A DNA stretch of 64,000 bases from a virus: the IMG/VR virus record IMGVR_UViG_3300044712_000810, positions 1 through 64,000 of that record; one strand, written 5' to 3'. The number at the start of each line of letters is the position of its first letter. Within the stretch, counting starts at the first letter, position 1. The position numbers and the translations under genes are program-made. The notes beneath the pieces are model-generated. The model saw only the letters and a list, made by a program, of their open reading frames with translations, did not search any database and had not been told where the DNA came from. Shown here piece by piece: positions 40,901 through 47,578 of this stretch.

Positions 40901-41077
40901 ATGTGTAAAGATGAATGCACTTGCGAAGTCAAGTGTCCAATCTGTCAAGAATTGATAGATAAACATGGTGGATTATATCCAAACCAAGAAACAATCAAAG
41001 CCATCGAAGAAGTTCGAAACGGCAAAACAAAAACATTTAATTCAGTTGAAGAGTTATTTAACGAATTACACAAATAA
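40901..41077 (+). CDS. Small zinc-finger protein with RelB-like tail
   Basis: A 58-residue ORF (TTAAGGAGAACCAC before ATG). The N-terminus has four or five closely spaced cysteines (MCKDECTCEVKCPICQE), a probable zinc site. The C-terminus NQETIKAIEEVRNGKTKTF plus NSVEELFNELHK strongly resembles the toxin-binding tail of RelB/DinJ-type antitoxins. No adjacent toxin gene is seen. It could neutralise a host toxin or be a regulator reusing the same tail. Confidence 0.65.
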   Translation: MCKDECTCEVKCPICQELIDKHGGLYPNQETIKAIEEVRNGKTKTFNSVEELFNELHK

Positions 41078-41079
41078 CC

Positions 41080-41100
41080 GGGTCTTCGGACCCAATTTTT
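41080..41100 (+). terminator. Rho-independent terminator
   Basis: GGGTC-TTCG-GACCC followed by AATTTTTATTTTT. Confidence 0.85.
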
Positions 41101-41115
41101 ATTTTTACCTAAAGT

Positions 41116-41130
41116 CATATAGAAATAGTA
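41116..41130 (+). promoter_or_regulatory. Putative promoter, type B box
   Basis: CATATAGAAATAGTA preceded by ACCTAAAGT; first of two boxes before the gene at 41283. Confidence 0.6.
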
Positions 41131-41168
41131 CAAATACCGAACTTTTTGTTTTTAATATTTGCAGTTTT

Positions 41169-41185
41169 TACATAGAAATATTTTA
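41169..41185 (+). promoter_or_regulatory. Putative promoter, second type B-like box
   Basis: TACATAGAAATATTTTA, 39 bases downstream of the previous box start-to-start spacing 53. Confidence 0.4.
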
Positions 41186-41282
41186 TTAGAAGTATTGATT
41201 TATCAATACGACAAGATATGTAGTTCTTTGGATTTTGGCTCTCTCAAGGCGCATATCTTGTTGTTTTACTTTAGGAGGATTC

Positions 41283-41552
41283 ATGTCAATTACGCGTAGA
41301 GAAGTAACAAAAACTGTTATTGAGATGACGGATGTAACTTGTGATATTTGTGGTAAAACATATACTTTTGATGCAGATAAAAAACATGAAAATGATGATT
41401 GGATTGAAACGCAAGAATTTCATTATATAAGTTTTCGAGGCGGCTACGGCTCCATATTTGGAGACGGTGATACTGTAACCTGTGATATCTGTCAACATTG
41501 TTTAAAAGACAAGTTGGGAGAATATCTCAAAATCAATGAGGGAGATCTTTAA
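41283..41552 (+). CDS. Small two-CxxC zinc protein
   Basis: An 89-residue protein from the ATG at 41283 (AGGAGGATTC upstream). CDICGK (about 19-24) and TCDICQHC (about 70-77) form a probable zinc-binding pair around a strand-rich middle. A similar architecture (CDVCGK and LCTEHC) is found at 53893. Function unknown. Confidence 0.7.
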   Translation: MSITRREVTKTVIEMTDVTCDICGKTYTFDADKKHENDDWIETQEFHYISFRGGYGSIFGDGDTVTCDICQHCLKDKLGEYLKINEGDL

Positions 41553-41579
41553 TTGAAAAAACTAAACCTGCCAGATCCC

Positions 41580-41645
41580 GGAGTCTAGGTCCTATCAGGA
41601 CAGGACTCCTCTGCGTCCAACAACTCAGATAGGAGATACCGTCCT
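41580..41645 (+). promoter_or_regulatory. Structured leader of the HNH gene (possible RBS switch)
   Basis: Nested hairpin GGAGTC/GACTCC around GTCCT-ATC-AGGAC. The sequence TCCTATC at 41590-41596 is a perfect complement to GATAGGA at 41628-41634, which includes the ribosome binding site. ATAGGA can also pair with TCCTAT at the start codon (7-base loop). The alternatives would hide or free the start site. Confidence 0.5.
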
Positions 41646-42173
41646 ATGAATTTCGTAATTGTATTAAACGCTAACTACGAAATACACCAGAAGGTTAGCG
41701 TAAAACAATGTCTAAGTATGATCAGGCGTCAAGTTGTTGAAGTTATTAAATACTCTGACAAAGTTATTACTACATGCAAAGAGAAGATTCAAATTCCTCT
41801 TATAGTACGTTTAATAACTGTAGTTAGAAAAGTATTTAAAAACAAGATACAATTCACAAAGAAAAACCTTTTTGTACGCGACCAATACATGTGTGCGTAC
41901 TGTGCCCAAAAATTCGAAAGTAAACAACTTTCGGTCGATCATATCCTTCCGGAATCGAGAGGAGGTCCGACTTCTTGGGAAAACTGTGTAACAGCCTGTG
42001 TCAAGTGTAACAACAAGAAAGACAACAAGACACCAAGAGAAGCCGGAATGTTTCTCAAATTCAAACCATTCGAACCAACCATAGCCGAATTCGTGAAACT
42101 AAAAGTAACACAAGACGGACTTGAAAAGTTTGTTAAAGAAATATTTGACCAACTTATGGACGAATGCAAATAA
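41646..42173 (+). CDS. HNH endonuclease
   Basis: A 175-residue protein. The C-terminal half is a classic HNH nuclease: FVRDQYMCAYCAQKF (zinc CxxC), LSVDHILPESRGG (catalytic H), WENCVTACVKCNNKK (N and CxxC). The N-terminal 70 residues are strand/helix mixed and unrecognised. Ribosome binding site TAGGAGATACCGTCCT within the structured leader. Could be a free-standing homing endonuclease. Confidence 0.88.
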   Translation: MNFVIVLNANYEIHQKVSVKQCLSMIRRQVVEVIKYSDKVITTCKEKIQIPLIVRLITVVRKVFKNKIQFTKKNLFVRDQYMCAYCAQKFESKQLSVDHILPESRGGPTSWENCVTACVKCNNKKDNKTPREAGMFLKFKPFEPTIAEFVKLKVTQDGLEKFVKEIFDQLMDECK

Positions 42174-42179
42174 CAACGT

Positions 42180-42201
42180 GGGGGCGAAAGCCCCCATTTT
42201 T
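42180..42201 (+). terminator. Rho-independent terminator
   Basis: GGGGGC-GAAA-GCCCCC followed by ATTTTTAG. Confidence 0.85.
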
Positions 42202-42217
42202 AGCTGGAGACAAAATC

Positions 42218-42511
42218 ATGTCAAAAACACTAAGTTTTAACAAACCCGAAGATTCAATTTACATTGATGATGTAAAAAGTGAAGATTTTATAACATGTCA
42301 TAATTATGTATTATGCATACAGGATGACACTAAAAAATATATATGGTTTGATGTAGAATCAGCATCTGTTAGTCCTAGAACATTTAATACTATCGAAGAT
42401 GCCGTAATATTTTTAAAAAATAAACATGTTGATGATGAAGAAAAAGTTCTCGTGCATAATAAGCATGATGAATATTTCAGCGAATTAATAAGAATTATAG
42501 AATCACTATAA
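42218..42511 (+). CDS. Hypothetical protein upstream of rtcB
   Basis: A 97-residue acidic protein, starting at the ATG at 42218 after TGGAGACAAAATC; the longer frame crosses the terminator and is rejected. Family unknown. 14 bases before rtcB. Confidence 0.65.
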   Translation: MSKTLSFNKPEDSIYIDDVKSEDFITCHNYVLCIQDDTKKYIWFDVESASVSPRTFNTIEDAVIFLKNKHVDDEEKVLVHNKHDEYFSELIRIIESL

Positions 42512-42525
42512 ACTTGGAGTCAACC

Positions 42526-43629
42526 ATGTCGTGTCTGGATAAATGCGCATTTCTTATTCCATATACTCAAATAGAGGCAGGTGCACAAACACAATTGTGC
42601 AACTATTTAAAAGAACCATTTTGCCTCCGCGCAGCTGTAATGCCAGACATCCATACCGGATATGCGTTACCAGTTGGTGCGGTTGTATTGCTCGAAGGAG
42701 TAATATCACCAGCAGCAGTTGGTGTTGATATAGGTTGCGGAATGTGTTGTATTCGTACAGATGTTCCGATCAAACATATCAAAGGAAAAGAAGAAAAACT
42801 ATTTAAACAAATATATTCTACTATTCCAGTTGGATTTGGTAGTCATGCAAAAAAAAGAGACTATCCTGATTTCAAATCAGCAATACTGGATAAAAAACTG
42901 GATGCAGCAATAAATTTAAAATTAAAAGAACAACTTGGAACTCTCGGTGGTGGGAATCACTTTATTGAAATTGGTGAAACACGAGAAGGAAATATAGGAA
43001 TTACTATTCATAGTGGATCACGTAATGCTGGAAAGCAAATATGTGATCATTACTGTGCATTAGCTAAAAAAATTCATACTGAATTAAAAGGTGACTTTCT
43101 ATTCTTCGATCGTGATGAAGGAAAGGCATACTTTCAAGATATGAACTTTATGTTATCATATGCATTAGAAAATCGTTTAAATATGATGGTTGACATTCTT
43201 GATATACTTGGGTTGGATCAAAATCTACTCAAGGAAATCATTAATGAGAATCATAATCATGCCGAAGATCTAGATGGAAAGATTCTGCATCGTAAAGGTG
43301 CAACACCAGCAGCAAAAGACCAATTGGGTGTTATCCCAGGTAATATGCGCGACGGTGTATATATAACTAAAGGTCTTGGCAACGACAAATATCTGTCAAG
43401 TGCAAGTCATGGAGCCGGTCGTAAAGGTTCTAGAACTTGGGCAAAACAAAAAGATACAGTCGAAACATTTGCAAAACTAATGAATGGTATTGTCGCGAAA
43501 GTTGACAAACATACATTGGATGAAGCACCTTGGGCATATAAAAAGATCGAGGATGTAATTAAAGCACAAGAAGGAATTGTGGTTGATATTATCGATCACA
43601 TTAGACCAATCATTAACATCAAAGGATAG
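42526..43629 (+). CDS. rtcB: RNA-splicing ligase RtcB
   Basis: A 367-residue RtcB: joins RNA 3'-phosphate or 2',3'-cyclic phosphate ends to 5'-OH ends using GTP and manganese. Signatures are MPDIHTGYALPVGAV, VGVDIGCGMC (metal-binding), GTLGGGNHFIE, HSGSRNAGK, HRKGATPA and SASHGAGRKGSR, the last carrying the histidine that is guanylylated. Start ATG at 42526 with TTGGAGTCAACC. It lies 1.6 kb after the permuted tRNA-like elements and near rsr; this gene grouping parallels bacterial rsr-Y RNA-rtcBA operons. No RtcA or archease is seen. Confidence 0.94.
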   Translation: MSCLDKCAFLIPYTQIEAGAQTQLCNYLKEPFCLRAAVMPDIHTGYALPVGAVVLLEGVISPAAVGVDIGCGMCCIRTDVPIKHIKGKEEKLFKQIYSTIPVGFGSHAKKRDYPDFKSAILDKKLDAAINLKLKEQLGTLGGGNHFIEIGETREGNIGITIHSGSRNAGKQICDHYCALAKKIHTELKGDFLFFDRDEGKAYFQDMNFMLSYALENRLNMMVDILDILGLDQNLLKEIINENHNHAEDLDGKILHRKGATPAAKDQLGVIPGNMRDGVYITKGLGNDKYLSSASHGAGRKGSRTWAKQKDTVETFAKLMNGIVAKVDKHTLDEAPWAYKKIEDVIKAQEGIVVDIIDHIRPIINIKG

Positions 43630-43632
43630 CAT

Positions 43633-43947
43633 ATGATTCTCTACTTTGACAGTAATGAGTTTAATGAAGTTAAAAAGATTTGGGCAAGAGAAGCAATCGA
43701 ACTTGATAAGTTTGATTACGATATTGAAAATCCAAAATATGATGAAGTTATTGCAAAATCTCTTTATGATGTTGCAAAGATTTGTCCTGAACTCGGTGAT
43801 CGTCAAATTTGGGAAGATTTCGTTACTGAAATGTTTGAGAATTGTAACGATTGTGAACCTGAAGATGTCGAAGGTATTGATGTGACAAAATTTATTGCAT
43901 CGTATGATGACATTGATATTGATCCTCTTATCAAACGCGCAGCTTAA
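43633..43947 (+). CDS. Hypothetical acidic protein downstream of rtcB
   Basis: A 104-residue, very acidic protein rich in Asp and Glu, 3 bases after rtcB stop and with AAAGGATAGC upstream, so co-translated with rtcB. Acidity recalls archease, the RtcB activator, but the archease motif is not visible. Function unknown. Confidence 0.65.
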   Translation: MILYFDSNEFNEVKKIWAREAIELDKFDYDIENPKYDEVIAKSLYDVAKICPELGDRQIWEDFVTEMFENCNDCEPEDVEGIDVTKFIASYDDIDIDPLIKRAA

Positions 43948-44073
43948 AATATGAAGAAACTATCGAAATCTAAATTGAAAAATAGGGCATCAAGATTGAA
44001 AGCAGTAGTAGGCAGTCCAATGTCTATTGATATGGAATATTATGAGGACACTGTAAAATATCAAGGAGACAAA

Positions 44074-45204
44074 ATGGATCAGGGCGAAGATCTGAATGTT
44101 GGTCTTACGTTTGGCGCTGACTTCGGTTATCCTGTTTATGGCGTTGTTGCCAAAGGTAAAACTGAAGAACTTCTGCGTCATGCAAACAAGACCGGTCTTT
44201 CCGAACACGAAGAATTCAACATGGTCATTGATGGAAAGAAACGTAGTGACGTATTTGAGATTTTTCGCAAATATGGTCGTTGCATGGACTTCCAAAAAAG
44301 AACTTTCGTCTGTATGGCGGAAGATGCTTACATCGGTGTTAACTTCACCGATCGTGATTCCTATAGTGGAATCTATGTTTCCTTTGACGGAAACGATAAA
44401 AACAAATTGATTGAACTTCGCAATCAAATTTATGCAGAACTTAAAGAATTTAAAAAAGTGTGCATTAACTGTGAAGTCAATTGGTATTATGCCAAAGGAT
44501 GCAATCAAGAACTTCAGTCTCAACAGATTCAGGAAGTTCTTGATGATAATGTTTATCCCGAAGCATATCCTTATATTGAAAATCTTGATGAATTCATCAA
44601 TGATTATCTTGCCGGTGATGAACAAGTTCTCATCTTCCTGGGTCCTCCCGGAACCGGTAAAACTCGTTTGATCCGCTACATTCTTAATCGTATGGTCGTC
44701 AAACAAATTGAAAAACAAGGAGTAGGTCTTAGCCGTTATGGCGATGCCTATTTCGAAGATGACGATGATGTAAATATCATGTATACTACCGATGCGAAAG
44801 TATTGGAACATGAAGAGTTCATTGTGGATTTCCTTACCAATAGGCACTCCGCAATGGTTCTTGAAGATATTGACTTTAACCTTCGTCCTCGCATGGATAA
44901 CAACACTTCCATGTATAAACTTCTTGCCTCCAGTGATGGTCTTCTGACCAACCGTGGACGTAAGATGATTATTAGTACCAACGTTGATAGCGTTGCGAAA
45001 ATCGACGAAGCTCTTATTCGTCCCGGACGTTGCTACGGCATCGTTCAATTCCAGAAACTTAATCCCGAACAGGCAAATACGTTTCTGAAAGTTATTGGCA
45101 GTGACGAAACTGTTACTGTTGAAAAAACCATTGCCGAACTTTACGCTATGAAGAAACATACTCGTAGCGGTTCTGGCAACAATATTCGCAAAATCGGATT
45201 CTAG
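44074..45204 (+). CDS. AAA+ ATPase, BCS1/FtsH-like
   Basis: About 376 residues from the ATG at 44074, which has AAGGAGACAAA; the frame is open to an ATG at 43951 without a ribosome binding site, and those 41 codons are A+T-rich whereas the rest is more G+C-rich. Walker A is GPPGTGKTR (about 189), Walker B MVLEDIDF, sensor 1 ISTNVDS, arginine region ALIRPGRC. The RPGRC motif places it with classical AAA proteins such as BCS1. The N-terminal half is unknown. Next but one is a vWA protein gene. Confidence 0.8.
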   Translation: MDQGEDLNVGLTFGADFGYPVYGVVAKGKTEELLRHANKTGLSEHEEFNMVIDGKKRSDVFEIFRKYGRCMDFQKRTFVCMAEDAYIGVNFTDRDSYSGIYVSFDGNDKNKLIELRNQIYAELKEFKKVCINCEVNWYYAKGCNQELQSQQIQEVLDDNVYPEAYPYIENLDEFINDYLAGDEQVLIFLGPPGTGKTRLIRYILNRMVVKQIEKQGVGLSRYGDAYFEDDDDVNIMYTTDAKVLEHEEFIVDFLTNRHSAMVLEDIDFNLRPRMDNNTSMYKLLASSDGLLTNRGRKMIISTNVDSVAKIDEALIRPGRCYGIVQFQKLNPEQANTFLKVIGSDETVTVEKTIAELYAMKKHTRSGSGNNIRKIGF

Positions 45205-45210
45205 ATTATA

Positions 45211-45237
45211 GCGGCCCATATACTGGGCCGCATTTTT
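45211..45237 (+). terminator. Rho-independent terminator
   Basis: GCGGCCCA/TGGGCCGC with loop TATAC, followed by ATTTTTATTT. Confidence 0.8.
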
Positions 45238-45251
45238 ATTTTTATATGTTT

Positions 45252-45266
45252 CATATAGAAATAATC
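45252..45266 (+). promoter_or_regulatory. Putative promoter, type B box
   Basis: CATATAGAAATAATC before the gene at 45285. Confidence 0.6.
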
Positions 45267-45284
45267 ATGTTATGAGGAGGCATT

Positions 45285-45497
45285 ATGAGAACAATAACCA
45301 TGGAAAATGGAAGCATGTACTATGATGAAGAATTTAATTCACTAATCATAGCCAAAAATCTTGAAAATGGCAATGTTTCCGTTTTTACACCATGTACAGA
45401 CTGGGATATAACGTTTAGGTTAGGGCGTCCACAATTTTTTACAACTGTAATAACACGAGAACAATTTAACACGTACATTAGCATGGAGGACTCATGA
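45285..45497 (+). CDS. Small hypothetical protein
   Basis: A 70-residue protein with A+T-rich codons, GAGGAGGCATT upstream, coupled by a 4-base overlap to the G+C-rich vWA gene. Family unknown. Confidence 0.65.
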   Translation: MRTITMENGSMYYDEEFNSLIIAKNLENGNVSVFTPCTDWDITFRLGRPQFFTTVITREQFNTYISMEDS

Positions 45498-46903
45498 CAG
45501 CAAGAGACTGGATTGACGTTTGCATCTCGTTTGACACAACAGGAAGCATGTATCCCTGCCTGGGCGAAGTTCGCTCCAAGATCACCAAAATGGTGGACAC
45601 CCTGTTTTCGAAGATCCCGAATCTTCGTATCGCAATCATCGCTCATGGCGACTACTGCGATGCAGGCCGTCCTTACACCGTTAAGGTGATGGATTTCACC
45701 AACGAAAAGAACACCATCGTCAACTTCGTGAACAAGGTCGAACCGACCGGCGGCGGTGATGCACCTGAATGCTACGAACTGGTTCTCAAAACTGCGAGAA
45801 CTCTTCTCTCGTGGCGTTCCGGCACCTCCAAGTCCATCGTCATGATTGGCGACGACAATCCGCACGGACCTACCTATCCGCAGAACGTCGACAAGATCGA
45901 CTGGCAGAACGAATGCGGCCTGCTGAAAGAAGCCAACGTCAAGGTCTATGGCATTCATGCCATGCCTGGTTGCCGTCGTCACAGCGAAACCTTTTACAGG
46001 GCAATCGCTGCAAGAACCGAAGGCACCTATCTGACCCTGGACCAGTTCGCAGCGATCGAACAGCTCATTCTCGGCATCTGCTACAAACAGGACAGCGTCG
46101 AGAAACTCAACGAATACGTCGAAGTCATCAAGGTCGGTGCCGGTCGTAGCACCCTGCGTAACATCGCAGCACTCACCGGAACCACCTTCGACGAGGCCGA
46201 CTATTCAAAGAAGCACATGCCCAAGGGCCTCGTGCCGGTTCCTTCCGGCCGCTTCCAGGTCTTCACCGTTCCATCGAAGATGGCAATCAAACAGTTCGTC
46301 GTCGATCGCGGAATCCTTTTCAAGAAGGGCCGTGGCTTCTACGAGCTCACCAAGTCCGAAACCGTCCAGCAGTACAAAGAAGTCATTCTGCAGGACAAGA
46401 TCACTGGCGAATTCTACGCCGGTGCTGCCGCTCGCGAAATGCTCGGCCTGCGCCCGCAGATCGAAGGAACTTCTGGTGGCATCCACGAGAAGCTTCGTCC
46501 TGTCGATCTGGACAAATACCGCGTGTTCATCCAGAGCACCTCGGTAAACCGCGCTCTCGTCGCCGGATCTGGCTTCCTTTACGAAGTCGAAGACTGGGAC
46601 AAGAAGGGAGAGACTCTCGAAGTCAAGGAAACCATTCCTGTCGTGGTCGGAAAAACTGCCAAAGCAACCGCCAAGGCTCCGACCAAGGCGACCACCAAGA
46701 CCCCTGCCAAGGCCCCGGCCAAAAGCAGAACGAAACCCACCGTGGTTCACGCCAAGATCACCGGCTTCGTGGTCAAGATCGAAGACGACGGCAAGATCAA
46801 CATCGCAAACGCCTCCGGCGAAAAGCCTTTCATGACCATCGCCGCCGAACACAACTTGGCATCCGCTCTGCGCAAGATCGCAGAAGTCGGAGAATTCAAG
46901 TAA
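45494..46903 (+). CDS. von Willebrand A-domain protein, G+C-rich
   Basis: A 469-residue protein. The N-terminal vWA domain has a MIDAS motif DTTGSM (about 14-19) with PTGGGDAPE and IGDDNPHG at the other metal-site positions. A middle domain of unknown type follows. An Ala/Lys/Pro/Thr-repeat linker (about 378-415) leads to a short C-terminal domain. Codons are strongly G+C-ending and contrast with the gene it overlaps. vWA domains mediate metal-dependent protein contacts, often beside AAA+ ATPases as in MoxR/RavA systems; an AAA+ gene lies just upstream. Confidence 0.8.
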   Translation: MTARDWIDVCISFDTTGSMYPCLGEVRSKITKMVDTLFSKIPNLRIAIIAHGDYCDAGRPYTVKVMDFTNEKNTIVNFVNKVEPTGGGDAPECYELVLKTARTLLSWRSGTSKSIVMIGDDNPHGPTYPQNVDKIDWQNECGLLKEANVKVYGIHAMPGCRRHSETFYRAIAARTEGTYLTLDQFAAIEQLILGICYKQDSVEKLNEYVEVIKVGAGRSTLRNIAALTGTTFDEADYSKKHMPKGLVPVPSGRFQVFTVPSKMAIKQFVVDRGILFKKGRGFYELTKSETVQQYKEVILQDKITGEFYAGAAAREMLGLRPQIEGTSGGIHEKLRPVDLDKYRVFIQSTSVNRALVAGSGFLYEVEDWDKKGETLEVKETIPVVVGKTAKATAKAPTKATTKTPAKAPAKSRTKPTVVHAKITGFVVKIEDDGKINIANASGEKPFMTIAAEHNLASALRKIAEVGEFK

Positions 46904-46910
46904 ACCCAAC

Positions 46911-46938
46911 GGGCGGGCCGAAAGGTCCGCCCAATTTT
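46911..46938 (+). terminator. Rho-independent terminator
   Basis: GGGCGGGCC-GAAA-GGTCCGCCC followed by AATTTTATTTT. Confidence 0.85.
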
Positions 46939-46951
46939 ATTTTCTCTTAAC

Positions 46952-46967
46952 TTATATAGAAATAGTA
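46952..46967 (+). promoter_or_regulatory. Putative promoter, type B box
   Basis: TTATATAGAAATAGTA preceded by TCTCTTAAC, before the membrane protein at 46992. Confidence 0.6.
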
Positions 46968-46991
46968 CAATAACAAACAAAGGAGGCAAAC

Positions 46992-47468
46992 ATGTCTTTA
47001 AAAGGAGTTGTTCCACCTGTTGAAGTAAGAAACAAGATTATAAGAGCCATTAAACTGGCTCTCATCGTGATTGCCGGAATCTTATCATTCCTTTTAGGAG
47101 TGACATATTCCATCACTCATGCAGCAGTTGCTGACAAAATGTCAAAAAAGTACAACGTTGAACTAACATTGAACAATCTAACTGAAAACATCATCAGGTT
47201 CGAAAAGTCGGACATCGTTCCAAACATCGCAGTAATGCGTAAACAAATTCCGACATTTGACAAGACTTACGAAACCTACATCAAATCGCAACCTGTACAA
47301 AGTCGACTTCGCATGGTCGTTGACTGGATGTTGACGAACTTGTCAGAGTCGCAACTCAAAAAACTAGAAGACCCAAATGAAGATTTTGGCAATATGTTGC
47401 CAAAAAGATTTCAAGAAGAAATCATCGAGATTATTAGCACGGGTCTTCAACTGGCGAAAAACCAATGA
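46992..47468 (+). CDS. Single-pass membrane protein
   Basis: A 158-residue protein with one membrane helix (about 20-42, LALIVIAGILSFLLGVTY) and a charged helical domain after it. Ribosome binding site AGGAGGCAAAC. The N-in, anchored-helix layout would fit an inner-membrane accessory protein; a spanin role is possible but unsupported. Confidence 0.65.
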   Translation: MSLKGVVPPVEVRNKIIRAIKLALIVIAGILSFLLGVTYSITHAAVADKMSKKYNVELTLNNLTENIIRFEKSDIVPNIAVMRKQIPTFDKTYETYIKSQPVQSRLRMVVDWMLTNLSESQLKKLEDPNEDFGNMLPKRFQEEIIEIISTGLQLAKNQ

Positions 47469-47479
47469 CAAAAATTAAA

Positions 47480-47504
47480 GTGGGGGATGGCTTACGTCCC
47501 CCAC
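47480..47504 (+). terminator. Hairpin terminator, weak T run
   Basis: GTGGGGGA/TCCCCCAC with interior ATGGCTTACG-type loop, followed by GCAATTTGATTT. Confidence 0.65.
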
Positions 47505-47526
47505 GCAATTTGATTTCCCTTCTAAA

Positions 47527-47543
47527 GTTATAAAGAAATAGTT
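47527..47543 (+). promoter_or_regulatory. Putative promoter, intermediate A/B box
   Basis: GTTATAAAGAAATAGTT preceded by CTTCTAAA, about 35 bases before the polymerase start codon. It shares features of both box types. Confidence 0.55.
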
Positions 47544-47578
47544 TTATAGTATAAAATCCTTGGGAATTGGGGGTAAGA

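Noticed and set aside
43990-45219. Long minus-strand ORF of 409 codons opposite the AAA+ gene
   Set aside because: It is a shadow of the real plus-strand gene, whose Walker motifs are clear; it has no family features.
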